Shown piece by piece: positions 26,252 through 35,208 of a stretch of DNA of 59,291 nt. This DNA is from an uncultured Phocaeicola sp. GTDB taxonomy: Bacteria > Bacteroidota > Bacteroidia > Bacteroidales > Bacteroidaceae. The DNA lies in the NCBI GenBank assembly GCA_948566455.1, contig CAOYQO010000021.1, positions 1-59,291 of the forward strand. The letters are read 5' to 3'. Numbering within the stretch: position 1 is the stretch's first letter; every line of letters begins with the position of its first letter. Below the pieces are notes generated by a model. That model saw only the letters and a list, made by a program, of their open reading frames with translations, was not told where the DNA came from and did no database searches. The position numbers were made by a program, and so were the translations under genes.

Positions 26252-29200
26252 ATGAACAAAAAGCTATTATTCTCCCTGTTACTGGCAGGAACAGCTTTCA
26301 CCGGACATGCCGATGAGGCTAGGTTACTCCGTTTCCCCGCTACCAATGGCTCCGACATTGTCTTTTCTTACGCCGGAGATCTGTACAAAGCACCTTTGAA
26401 TGGAGGAGAAGCACAAAAGCTGACTTCTCATATCGGTTATGAAATGTTCGCACGTTTTTCTCCGGATGGAAAATCAATTGCTTTCACCGGTCAATATGAC
26501 GGTAACACTGAAGTATATCTGATTCCAACCGATGGAGGCGAACCCCAACGGCTTACCTATACAGCAACAAACAGCCGGGATGACTTAGGAGACCGAATGG
26601 GTCCCAATAACATTGTAATGACTTGGACACCAGATGGAAAAAACATAGTCTACCGCAATCGTATCAGTGACGGTTTCGATGGCAAGCTGTGGAGTATATC
26701 GAAAAACGGAGGAATGTCCGAAGTGATTCCATTACCCGAAGGAGGTTTTTGCAGCTATTCCCCCGATGGAAAAAAGCTGGCTTACAACCGGGTTATGCGA
26801 GAATTCCGTAATTGGAAATATTATCGCGGTGGCATGGCAGATGACATTTGGATTTATGATCCGGCTGCCAAGAAAGTAGAGAATATCACCAATAATATTG
26901 CACAAGATATTATCCCTATGTGGATAGGAGAGGAAATCTACTTTATTTCCGATCGGGATCGCACCATGAATATCTTTGTTTATAATATCCGGACCAAACA
27001 AACTGAAAAAGTAACCCACTATACGGATTATGATGTAAAATTCCCCAGCAGTAACGGACAAATTATTGTCTACGAACATGGAGGATACCTCTATAAACTG
27101 GATCCTAAAACGCGCAAATCAGAAAAAATCTCCATCACGCTGACTTCAGACAATATCTATGCCCGAAAAGAAATGAAACGGGTAGCAGATAACCTGACTG
27201 CCGCCAGTCTTTCACCGGATGGGCACCGCCTGGCAGTAACTGCCCGCGGAGAGGTATTCGATGTTCCTGCCGAAAAAGGGGTAACCCGTGATATCACCCG
27301 CACCCCGGGAGCCAATGAACGGGAAGGGGAATGGAGTCCGAACGGTAAACAAATAGCCTATATCAGTGACCGTACCGGTGAAACTGAAATCTGGCTGCAA
27401 TCTATCGAAGGGGGTGATCCCATCCAACTGACCCAAAACAATGATACTTATATCCGCCAACTGATGTGGAGCCCGGACAGCAAGAAAATACTTTATACCG
27501 ACCGTAAAAACCGTATCGTAGAAGTTGATATTGCCTCAAAAGCGAAACGGACTGTCATGCAGAATCCGGAAGGAGAGTTCTATGAAGTAAACTATTCACC
27601 AGACAGCCAGTGGATTACCTATACTAAATCCGGAGCTAATAACATGAGTGTCATTTATGTATACCATCTGACTTCAGGTAAGGAATATCCGGTAACCGAA
27701 AAATGGTACAATTCTTCTTCACCTGTTTTCAGCACAGATGGAAAATACCTCATATTCAGTTCCGAAAGAGATTTTAATCCCATTTACAGCCAGACAGAGT
27801 GGAACCATGCCTATAATCGTATGGGAGGAGTCTATATGGCCATGCTCGCCAATGATACGCCATCACCTTTATTACCTTCGGATGAAATGGTCAGCATAGA
27901 ACAACAGGCAACTGATGCTGTCAATAAAAAAACGGAAGCCACAAATAATGCAGTTAAAATTGATCCGGAAGGCTTGCCCGGAAGACTGATTAAACTGCCT
28001 TTACAAGCAGGTAACTACGATAATTTCTATTCAGACGGTAAAAAAGTGTGGTATGCCAGTGGTAGAAGTACCAAAGTATATGATTTGACCGAACAAAAAG
28101 AAGAAACCGTGGCCGAAGGAGCATATATGGATGTAGCTGCCAATCATAGGAAAGCATTGTTCTTTAAAGGAAATAATCTGTATATCTGTGATTTTCCATG
28201 CACTAAAGCCTCATTGGAAGAGAACGTCAACTTGGACGACATGATTGCTCCCATTGACTACAGTCAGGAATGGGCTCAGATATTCGATGAAACATGGCGG
28301 GCTTTCCGTGACGGATTCTATCTGGAAAATATGCATGGAGCAGACTGGAATGCGATTAAAGAAAAATATGCTGTATTAGTTCCCCATGCAAAAACCCGTC
28401 TGGACTTGAACTATATCATCGGTGAGATGATTGCCGAGCTGGCTTGCGGACACGCTTATGTGAGTCCGGGTGAAATAAAAGGTCCCGAACGTATTCCAAT
28501 GGGATTACTGGGAGCTGAACTGAGTCGTGACAAGGGTGGCTTCTACCGTATTGACAAAATTCTACCGGGTGCAATTTACAGTCAGAAACTGCGTTCTCCC
28601 CTTACAGAACCGGGTATCGGAGTAAAAGAAGGAGATTATATCACAGCTATTGATGGCATTTCAACAGCTACTGTTGATAACATTTACAGTCTGCTGGCAG
28701 GCAAAGCCAATGTCTTGACTGAACTAAGCATAAACCGTACCGCATCAAGTAAAGGAGCACGTAAAGTAGTCATTAAACCATTAGACAATGAATACCCATT
28801 GTATCATTATAACTGGGTACAGAATAATATCAAAAAAGTGGAAGAAGCAACTAATGGCCGTGTAGGCTATGTCTACATTCCCGATATGGGACCGGACGGC
28901 CTGAATGAATTCGCCCGCTACTTCTATCCCCAACTCGATAAAGAAGCCTTGATTATTGATGACCGTGCCAATGGAGGTGGTAATGTATCTCCAATGATTA
29001 TCGAACGTTTGCTTCGTGAACCCTATCGCCTGACCATGCGTCGTGGATCAACTAAAATCGGTACCATTCCTGATGCAACACTAGTGGGGCCGAAAGTATT
29101 GCTGATCAATAAATACTCGGCTTCAGACGGTGACTTGTTCCCATGGAGTTTCAAGGCAAATAAGATCGGTAAAGTTATCGGTACTCGTACATGGGGTGGC

Positions 29201-29476
29201 ATTGTCGGTATCAGTGGTCCGTTACCTTATATGGATGGTACGGATGTGCGTGTTCCGTTCTTTACCAATTATGATGCAAAGACCGGTCAATGGATAGTAG
29301 AAAATCATGGAGTGGACCCTGATATTCTGATTGATAATGATCCGGTAAAAGAACAGTCAGGTGAAGACCAGCAGTTGAATAAAGCTATTGAAGTAATTCT
29401 ACAAGAGCTGAAGGATCGCAAACCGTTACCTTCTGTCCCGGCTCCGAGAACTTATAAAGATTTGGGAGTGGAATAA
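26252..29476 (+). CDS. Exported tricorn-like S41 protease with beta-propeller
   Basis: A 1074-residue protein with a signal peptide (ending near GHA, residue 20). It has WD40/TolB-like propeller repeats over about 25-560 with recurring FSPDGK and WSPDSK blades, a core domain, a PDZ domain (about 745-830) and a C-terminal S41 peptidase domain. Candidate catalytic residues are H734 (ACGHAYVSPGE) and S958-D959 (YSASDGD). Their spacing is close to that of archaeal tricorn protease (H746, S965, D966). In tricorn the propeller gates entry of oligopeptides; here the protein is exported, so it probably degrades peptides in the periplasm. It is monocistronic, followed by an 18-bp hairpin. Confidence 0.93.
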   Translation: MNKKLLFSLLLAGTAFTGHADEARLLRFPATNGSDIVFSYAGDLYKAPLNGGEAQKLTSHIGYEMFARFSPDGKSIAFTGQYDGNTEVYLIPTDGGEPQRLTYTATNSRDDLGDRMGPNNIVMTWTPDGKNIVYRNRISDGFDGKLWSISKNGGMSEVIPLPEGGFCSYSPDGKKLAYNRVMREFRNWKYYRGGMADDIWIYDPAAKKVENITNNIAQDIIPMWIGEEIYFISDRDRTMNIFVYNIRTKQTEKVTHYTDYDVKFPSSNGQIIVYEHGGYLYKLDPKTRKSEKISITLTSDNIYARKEMKRVADNLTAASLSPDGHRLAVTARGEVFDVPAEKGVTRDITRTPGANEREGEWSPNGKQIAYISDRTGETEIWLQSIEGGDPIQLTQNNDTYIRQLMWSPDSKKILYTDRKNRIVEVDIASKAKRTVMQNPEGEFYEVNYSPDSQWITYTKSGANNMSVIYVYHLTSGKEYPVTEKWYNSSSPVFSTDGKYLIFSSERDFNPIYSQTEWNHAYNRMGGVYMAMLANDTPSPLLPSDEMVSIEQQATDAVNKKTEATNNAVKIDPEGLPGRLIKLPLQAGNYDNFYSDGKKVWYASGRSTKVYDLTEQKEETVAEGAYMDVAANHRKALFFKGNNLYICDFPCTKASLEENVNLDDMIAPIDYSQEWAQIFDETWRAFRDGFYLENMHGADWNAIKEKYAVLVPHAKTRLDLNYIIGEMIAELACGHAYVSPGEIKGPERIPMGLLGAELSRDKGGFYRIDKILPGAIYSQKLRSPLTEPGIGVKEGDYITAIDGISTATVDNIYSLLAGKANVLTELSINRTASSKGARKVVIKPLDNEYPLYHYNWVQNNIKKVEEATNGRVGYVYIPDMGPDGLNEFARYFYPQLDKEALIIDDRANGGGNVSPMIIERLLREPYRLTMRRGSTKIGTIPDATLVGPKVLLINKYSASDGDLFPWSFKANKIGKVIGTRTWGGIVGISGPLPYMDGTDVRVPFFTNYDAKTGQWIVENHGVDPDILIDNDPVKEQSGEDQQLNKAIEVILQELKDRKPLPSVPAPRTYKDLGVE

Positions 29477-29499
29477 AAAGCCCGTAAATTAAACATATA

Positions 29500-29542
29500 A
29501 ATGATGCAGCCGAAAGAACTATAATCTTTCGGCTGCATCATT
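29500..29542 (+). terminator. 18-bp perfect hairpin after the tricorn-like gene
   Basis: AATGATGCAGCCGAAAGA (29500-29517) pairs with its exact complement at 29525-29542 across a 7-base loop. A clear T-tract is missing, but the stem is strong. Confidence 0.7.
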
Positions 29543-29723
29543 ATAAATCTTCTAATCTTACCGCCTATATATCGTACAATTGCTATTTGTACAAATAAAT
29601 ATAATAATTTTTGGAGGTATATATATTATATATTCCTCCAAAAAGTGTCATCAAAAAGAAATCTATATACATAACAAGAAGTTTTTTATTTCTGTTCTTT
29701 CCATATATCTCCCCGACTTTCAT

Positions 29724-29731
29724 TATCTTTG
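29724..29731 (+). promoter_or_regulatory. Bacteroides -7 box (TATCTTTG) for leuS
   Basis: Perfect consensus 44 bases upstream of the leuS start. The A+T-rich gap 29543-29723 shows no gene I can support. Confidence 0.7.
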
Positions 29732-29774
29732 CAATCACTTAATAACAAAGATATTAAATAACAAAAAATAGATC

Positions 29775-32609
29775 ATGGAATACAATTTCAGAGAGATTGA
29801 AAAGAAATGGCAGCAAAGATGGGCAGAGAACCATACCTATCAAGTGACTGAAGACGAAAGCAAAAAGAAATTCTACGTATTGAATATGTTCCCTTATCCG
29901 TCGGGAGCCGGATTGCACGTAGGACATCCGTTGGGATACATAGCCAGTGATATTTACGCCCGTTACAAACGCTTGCAAGGTTTCAACGTGCTGAACCCGA
30001 TGGGATATGACGCATATGGACTTCCTGCAGAACAATACGCTATACAAACCGGACAACACCCTGCCATCACCACTGTGAACAATATCAACCGCTATCGTGA
30101 ACAGTTGGACAAAATCGGCTTCTCTTTTGATTGGAACCGTGAAGTACGTACTTGTGAACCAGGATATTACCATTGGACTCAGTGGGCTTTCCAACAAATG
30201 TTCAACAGCTATTATTGTAACGATACACAGCAGGCACGCCCCATCAGCGAACTAACGGAAGCATTTGCCCGATACGGCAACGAAGGACTGAATGCGGCTT
30301 GCAGCGAAGAACTCAGCTTTACAGCCGAAGAATGGAATGCCAAAAGCGAAAAAGAACAACAGGAAATCCTGATGAACTACCGCATTGCCTATTTGGGAGA
30401 AACCATGGTGAACTGGTGCCCGCAACTAGGAACTGTTCTTGCCAATGACGAAGTGGTGGATGGCGTTTCGGAACGCGGCGGTTTCCCCGTCGTTCAGAAA
30501 AAAATGCGCCAATGGTGTTTACGCGTATCGGCTTACGCACAACGGCTGCTGGACGGACTGGACACTGTGGACTGGACTGATTCACTGAAAGAAACACAGC
30601 GTAACTGGATTGGACGCTCGGAAGGTACGGAAGTACAATTCAAAGTGAAAGACAGTGATATTGAATTCACTATCTTTACTACCCGTGCAGATACCATGTT
30701 CGGTGTAACCTTCATGGTACTGGCGCCCGAAAGCGAACTGGTTCCCCAACTTACTACTGAAGCACAGAAAGCCGAAGTGGAAGCCTATCTGGACCGCACC
30801 AAGAAACGTACGGAACGTGAACGTATCGCCGACCGCCGCGTAACCGGTGTATTCAGTGGCTCATACGCCATCAATCCGTTTACCGGCGAGGCTGTTCCCG
30901 TATGGATCAGTGATTACGTATTGGCAGGTTATGGAACAGGCGCCATCATGGCGGTTCCTGCTCACGACAGCCGTGACTACGCTTTTGCAAAACATTTCAA
31001 TCTGCCTATCGTTCCGTTGGTAGAAGGTTGTGATGTAAGTGAAGAAAGTTTCGATGCCAAAGAAGGTATTGTTTGCAACTCACCCCGCAAGGATGTCACT
31101 CCTTATTGTGACCTTTCTTTAAACGGACTGACCATCAAAGAAGCTATCGCAGCTACCAAAGAATATGTGAAAACCCACAATTTGGGACGCGTGAAAGTGA
31201 ATTATCGTCTTCGTGACGCCATCTTCTCACGCCAGCGCTATTGGGGTGAACCGTTCCCTGTATATTACAAAAACGGTATGCCTTATATGATTGACTCATC
31301 TAAATTGCCGCTTGAACTTCCCGAAGTAGCTAAGTTCCTGCCAACCGAAACAGGCGAACCTCCATTGGGACATGCCACCAAGTGGGCTTGGGATGTAGAA
31401 AAAGGTGAAGTCGTGGAAAACAACTTGATTGACAACGTCACTATATTCCCGCTTGAACTGAATACCATGCCGGGCTTCGCAGGTTCATCCGCATACTATC
31501 TGCGCTATATGGACCCACACAACGCACAAGCACTAGTATCAGAAAAGGCAGATCATTACTGGCAAAATGTAGATCTCTATGTAGGCGGTACCGAACATGC
31601 TACGGGTCACTTGATTTATTCTCGTTTCTGGAACAAGTTCCTGCATGATCTGGGCGTAAGTATCAAGGAAGAACCATTCCAAAAATTAGTAAACCAAGGA
31701 ATGATTCAGGGACGAAGCAATTTTGTATATCGCATCAAAGACACCAATACCTTTGTGTCATTGAACCTGAAAGACCAGTACGAAACCACTCCGCTGCATG
31801 TGGATGTGAATATTGTATCCAACGATATTCTGGATGTAGAAGCTTTCAAAGCATGGCGTCCTGAGTATAACGATGCTGAGTTTATCCTGGAAGATGGAAA
31901 ATATATCTGCGGATGGGCGGTAGAGAAGATGAGTAAATCCATGTACAACGTAGTCAATCCGGATATGATTGTCGAGAAATACGGTGCCGACACGCTGCGT
32001 ATGTACGAAATGTTCCTCGGTCCGGTAGAACAGTCCAAACCTTGGGATACCAATGGTATTGACGGTGTTCACCGTTTCTTGAAGAAACTGTGGAATCTGT
32101 TCTATAGCCGCACAGACGAATTCTTGCCTGTAGAGGGTGAACCGACTAAAGAAGAGTTGAAAGCAATTCATAAGCTGATTAAAAAGGTAACCGGAGATAT
32201 TGAAACTTTCTCTTACAACACTTCTATCAGTGCATTCATGATTTGTGTAAACGAACTTACTTCATTGAAATGTCGCAATAAAGAGGTATTGAGCAATCTC
32301 ATCATCCTGTTAGCTCCGTTCGCTCCACATTATGCAGAAGAACTTTGGGAAGCTCTGGGAAATACCACCAGCGTATGCGATGCACAATGGCCTGCATTCA
32401 ATGAAGATTACCTGAAAGAAGACACTGTAAAATACACTATCTCTTTCAATGGCAAAGCACGTTTCACCATGGATTTCGCCGCTGATGCTGATAACAATAC
32501 CATTCAGACAACAGTTATGGCAGATGAACAAGCCCAGAAATGGATTGAAGGAAAAACCCCGAAAAAGGTAATCATCGTTCCCAAAAAAATTGTAAACATC
32601 GTATTATAA
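29775..32609 (+). CDS. leuS: Leucyl-tRNA synthetase
   Basis: Class I synthetase that charges tRNA-Leu. The HIGH-type motif lies in PYPSGAGLHVGHPLGY near residue 40, the CP1 editing domain contains TTRADTMFGVTF, and the KMSKS motif is EKMSKSMYN near residue 720. The C-terminal anticodon-binding domain and the final LeuRS extension are intact. At 944 residues it is the length expected in Bacteroidota. It is transcribed alone from a perfect -7 box and ends at a strong hairpin. Confidence 0.98.
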   Translation: MEYNFREIEKKWQQRWAENHTYQVTEDESKKKFYVLNMFPYPSGAGLHVGHPLGYIASDIYARYKRLQGFNVLNPMGYDAYGLPAEQYAIQTGQHPAITTVNNINRYREQLDKIGFSFDWNREVRTCEPGYYHWTQWAFQQMFNSYYCNDTQQARPISELTEAFARYGNEGLNAACSEELSFTAEEWNAKSEKEQQEILMNYRIAYLGETMVNWCPQLGTVLANDEVVDGVSERGGFPVVQKKMRQWCLRVSAYAQRLLDGLDTVDWTDSLKETQRNWIGRSEGTEVQFKVKDSDIEFTIFTTRADTMFGVTFMVLAPESELVPQLTTEAQKAEVEAYLDRTKKRTERERIADRRVTGVFSGSYAINPFTGEAVPVWISDYVLAGYGTGAIMAVPAHDSRDYAFAKHFNLPIVPLVEGCDVSEESFDAKEGIVCNSPRKDVTPYCDLSLNGLTIKEAIAATKEYVKTHNLGRVKVNYRLRDAIFSRQRYWGEPFPVYYKNGMPYMIDSSKLPLELPEVAKFLPTETGEPPLGHATKWAWDVEKGEVVENNLIDNVTIFPLELNTMPGFAGSSAYYLRYMDPHNAQALVSEKADHYWQNVDLYVGGTEHATGHLIYSRFWNKFLHDLGVSIKEEPFQKLVNQGMIQGRSNFVYRIKDTNTFVSLNLKDQYETTPLHVDVNIVSNDILDVEAFKAWRPEYNDAEFILEDGKYICGWAVEKMSKSMYNVVNPDMIVEKYGADTLRMYEMFLGPVEQSKPWDTNGIDGVHRFLKKLWNLFYSRTDEFLPVEGEPTKEELKAIHKLIKKVTGDIETFSYNTSISAFMICVNELTSLKCRNKEVLSNLIILLAPFAPHYAEELWEALGNTTSVCDAQWPAFNEDYLKEDTVKYTISFNGKARFTMDFAADADNNTIQTTVMADEQAQKWIEGKTPKKVIIVPKKIVNIVL

Positions 32610-32624
32610 TCGATACTATCCTTG

Positions 32625-32658
32625 AGGTGTGTCAAAAGCAGTAACTTTTGACACACCT
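32625..32658 (+). terminator. Intrinsic terminator after leuS
   Basis: AGGTGTGTCAAAAG (32625-32638) pairs perfectly with CTTTTGACACACCT (32645-32658), followed by TTCT. Confidence 0.8.
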
Positions 32659-32690
32659 TTCTACTTACATTAAAAACAATCCTCATTACC

Positions 32691-33587
32691 ATGGACCAAA
32701 TATTAAAAATCAAACTAGGCAGAGAGGTAAAAGACTATTTATCCATTACCTTCGGACTGATTTGCTATGCACTGGGATGGGCGGCTTTCTTACTGCCTTA
32801 TCAAATAACTACAGGCGGAGTAACCGGTATTTCAGCCATTATATATTATGTTACAGGCATTGAAATCCAGGTTTCTTATTTTATTATCAACGCTGTTTTC
32901 TTAGGTTTCGCATTAAAGATACTAGGACCTAAATTCAGCCTTAAAACCATTTATGCCATCTTTATGCTAACATTCCTATTATGGCTCTTTCAAGCATTAT
33001 TGAAGAACCCGGATGGTACACTGCCGCAATTGTTAGGACCGGGACAAGAATTCATGGCTTGTGTAGTAGGTGCCGGCTTGCTGGGATTTGGTATCGGCAT
33101 TGTTTTCTGCAATAATGGAAGTACCGGCGGAACGGATATCATTGCCTGGATTATCAATAAATATAAAGATGTAACCCTTGGCCGCATGATGATGTATTGT
33201 GATATTGTCATCATATCCTCCTGTTATTTCATATTCCATGACTGGAAACGGGTGTTGTTTGGTTTCTGTGTATTGTTTATTATGAGCATTGTGATTGATT
33301 ATGTTATAAACAGTTCACGCCAATCCGTACAGTTCCTTATTTTCTCGCGTAAACATGATGAAATAGCCGAAGGAATCACCAAACAAATAGATCGTGGAGT
33401 TACCTTATTGGATGGTACAGGATGGTATAGCAAACAAGGAATCAAGGTCGTAGTGGTACTGGCAAAGAAAAGCCAGTCACTGGATATATTCCGATTGGTG
33501 AAAGATATTGATCCCAATGCATTTATATCACAAAGTAATGTGGTAGGAGTGTATGGCGAAGGATTCGACAAACTAAAAATAAAGTAA
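32691..33587 (+). CDS. YitT family membrane protein (DUF2179)
   Basis: A 298-residue inner-membrane protein with about five or six hydrophobic segments (residues 20-200), including a glycine-rich GFGIGIVFCNNGSTGGTD stretch characteristic of the YitT family. A C-terminal cytoplasmic DUF2179 domain (about 215-295) follows. The function is not established; transport has been proposed for the family. No promoter box is obvious in the 80-base gap after leuS, so some transcription may come from readthrough. A hairpin follows the gene. Confidence 0.9.
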   Translation: MDQILKIKLGREVKDYLSITFGLICYALGWAAFLLPYQITTGGVTGISAIIYYVTGIEIQVSYFIINAVFLGFALKILGPKFSLKTIYAIFMLTFLLWLFQALLKNPDGTLPQLLGPGQEFMACVVGAGLLGFGIGIVFCNNGSTGGTDIIAWIINKYKDVTLGRMMMYCDIVIISSCYFIFHDWKRVLFGFCVLFIMSIVIDYVINSSRQSVQFLIFSRKHDEIAEGITKQIDRGVTLLDGTGWYSKQGIKVVVVLAKKSQSLDIFRLVKDIDPNAFISQSNVVGVYGEGFDKLKIK

Positions 33588-33605
33588 CTAAAAAATAATC
33601 TCTTC

Positions 33606-33652
33606 CATTGCTTCACTGTTTCTGCATTGAAAAACAGAACGATGAAGCAATG
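33606..33652. terminator. Bidirectional terminator
   Basis: CATTGCTTCA (33606-33615) pairs with TGAAGCAATG (33643-33652), with an inner CTGTTT/AAACAG helix. It separates the convergent YitT and GNAT genes. Confidence 0.7.
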
Positions 33653-33685
33653 ATAAGATTACTACATATCGGTTAATCTATTTTC

Positions 33686-34213
33686 TCAAATTTCTATTTT
33701 ATACAATATATGTCTGCATAACCAATGCCCTTGTTCCACCAAAGGATGATCGAACTCTTTTTCAAAATGCATTCCTATTTTCTGCATGACCCGTTCAGAG
33801 CGTTTATTGGGTATGGCAGTGAACGAATATACCGTTTTAAAAGGTAAATTATCACTCGCATAATCCAGACAGGCAGAAGCGGCTTCTGTGGCATATCCCT
33901 TTCCCCATGCATCCCGGCACAATCGCCAGCCTATTTCCACTCCGGGAGTAAAATCCGACTCGAAAGCAATATTATGAAAACCCACATAGCCTAGAAAATT
34001 CTGAGTTTCTTTACATTCTACAGCATACAAACCATAACCATATTCTTCAAATTCTTTCCGGATACGACAATAAAAAGCCATCGTCTCTTCCTCTGTCAAA
34101 GTAGTGATAAAGAATTCCATTACTTCTTTATCACTGTTCATACGGACAAACGGAAGAATATCTTCTTCCTCCCAGTCCCGTAACAACAAATGAGGAGTTT
34201 CTATATATACCAT
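33686..34213 (-). CDS. GNAT family N-acetyltransferase (RimJ/RimL-like)
   Basis: A 175-residue acetyltransferase starting MVYIETPHLLLRDWEEED, the usual beginning of RimJ/RimL-type proteins. The acetyl-CoA binding region reads DAWGKGYATEAASACLDYA, and a late KRSERVMQKIGMHFE segment is also typical. The frame runs to 34273, but a promoter box at 34239-34246 lies within the extension, so the ATG at 34213 is chosen. The target (protein N-terminus, polyamine or antibiotic) cannot be told from sequence. Confidence 0.88.
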   Translation of the reverse strand: MVYIETPHLLLRDWEEEDILPFVRMNSDKEVMEFFITTLTEEETMAFYCRIRKEFEEYGYGLYAVECKETQNFLGYVGFHNIAFESDFTPGVEIGWRLCRDAWGKGYATEAASACLDYASDNLPFKTVYSFTAIPNKRSERVMQKIGMHFEKEFDHPLVEQGHWLCRHILYKIEI

Positions 34214-34221
34214 ACTATCAA

Positions 34222-34235
34222 GTATCAAATGATAC
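34222..34235. promoter_or_regulatory. Operator-like palindrome GTATCA-AA-TGATAC
   Basis: A perfect 6-bp inverted repeat with a 2-base centre, sitting where transcription of the GNAT gene should begin, between its -7 box and its ATG. The position suits a repressor site; the binder is unknown. Confidence 0.35.
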
Positions 34236-34238
34236 CAA

Positions 34239-34246
34239 CAAAAATA
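34239..34246 (-). promoter_or_regulatory. Bacteroides -7 box (TATTTTTG) for the GNAT gene
   Basis: Perfect consensus on the minus strand, 25 bases upstream of the ATG at 34213. Confidence 0.6.
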
Positions 34247-34342
34247 ATCAAAAATTGAAAATACACATAGCAAACAAATTACTATTTACCTTTTCACCTA
34301 TATTATTCTGTCAGGAATTATCTTACTTTGGTTCATTCTCAG

Positions 34343-34350
34343 TATCTTTG
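34343..34350 (+). promoter_or_regulatory. Bacteroides -7 box (TATCTTTG) for rdgB
   Basis: Perfect consensus 22 bases upstream of the rdgB start codon. Confidence 0.7.
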
Positions 34351-34372
34351 CATTCAATTAATATGATATAAA

Positions 34373-34954
34373 ATGAAAAAGAAATTAGTATTTGCTACAA
34401 ACAATGCTCATAAACTGGATGAAATATCCTCCATTCTAGGAGAAAAAGTTGAATTATTGAGTTTGAAAGATATCCATTGCCATGTTGATATCCCCGAAAC
34501 TGCTGATACGTTGGAAGGCAATGCGATGCTGAAAGCGGAGTATATTTATAAAAACTACGGTTTAGACTGTTTTGCCGACGATACAGGCCTGGAAGTGGAA
34601 GCTTTGAATGGTGCTCCGGGTGTTTATTCCGCCCGTTATGCCGGAGGCGAAGGACACAATGCGGAAGCCAATATGCAAAAATTATTGCAGAATATGCAGG
34701 GAGTGCAAAATAGAAAAGCACAATTCCGCACAGCTATCTGCCTGATTCTGGATGGAAAGAAGCATTTGTTCGAAGGAATTGTAAAAGGTGAGATTATCAA
34801 AGAAAAACGAGGTTCGTCAGGTTTCGGATACGACCCTATCTTTGTGCCCGAAGGATATACTAAAACTTTTGCCGAACTAGGCAATGAGACGAAAAACAAA
34901 ATCAGTCACCGTGCGCTGGCCGTAGAGAAACTTTGCCGGTTTCTGAAGGCGTAA
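34373..34954 (+). CDS. rdgB: Non-canonical purine NTP pyrophosphatase (RdgB/HAM1)
   Basis: Hydrolyses dITP, ITP and XTP to monophosphates, keeping deaminated purines out of nucleic acids. Landmarks are FATNNAHKLDEI (7-18), CFADDTGLEVEALNGAPGVYSARYAG (family substrate-binding block, about 64-89) and SGFGYDPIFVPEG with a final SHRALA. At 193 residues it is full length. It is monocistronic with a perfect -7 box and a downstream 16-bp hairpin. Confidence 0.96.
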   Translation: MKKKLVFATNNAHKLDEISSILGEKVELLSLKDIHCHVDIPETADTLEGNAMLKAEYIYKNYGLDCFADDTGLEVEALNGAPGVYSARYAGGEGHNAEANMQKLLQNMQGVQNRKAQFRTAICLILDGKKHLFEGIVKGEIIKEKRGSSGFGYDPIFVPEGYTKTFAELGNETKNKISHRALAVEKLCRFLKA

Positions 34955-35033
34955 CTATATAAATTAGTTATATCATTTGTTTACCTCTATTGAGCCTCAT
35001 AAAAACAAGTATTCTGTTTTCCTTTGAAAACAA

Positions 35034-35079
35034 TTTTGACGGAATAATGATTTCCATGAGAACCATTATTCCGTCAAAA
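35034..35079. terminator. Bidirectional terminator between rdgB and the nadA side
   Basis: TTTTGACGGAATAATG (35034-35049) pairs perfectly with CATTATTCCGTCAAAA (35064-35079). The stem ends in T-rich flanks on both strands. The rest of 34955-35033 shows nothing else I can support. Confidence 0.75.
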
Positions 35080-35086
35080 CAAATCT

Positions 35087-35188
35087 TTAATGAAACAGAA
35101 ATGTCACTCCTATTCCGATGATAAATCCTTTCCAGAAGAATTCCCCTTTACTTTTAAGAATAACAGAAACGTCTTTTATTAACCACAT
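35087..35188 (-). CDS. Possible 33-residue membrane protein downstream of nadA
   Basis: A frame from ATG at 35188 to TAA at 35089-35087 reads 33 residues. The first 20 are mixed and basic (MWLIKDVSVILKSKGEFFWK); the end is a glycine-spaced hydrophobic helix (GFIIGIGVTFLFH). It starts 20 bases after the nadA stop and ends just before the bidirectional terminator, so it would be the last cistron of the nadA message. I recognise no family. The length is short enough for chance, but the amphipathic-then-hydrophobic composition and the position are gene-like. Confidence 0.45.
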   Translation of the reverse strand: MWLIKDVSVILKSKGEFFWKGFIIGIGVTFLFH

Positions 35189-35208
35189 CTTGTTATCTTT
35201 TACAAAAG

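Noticed and set aside
29580..29771. 63-codon frame before leuS
   Set aside because: Low-complexity A+T-rich sequence that overlaps the leuS promoter box.
34327..34330. TTTG upstream of rdgB as a -33 box
   Set aside because: The spacing to the -7 box is only 12 bases, not the usual 19-21.
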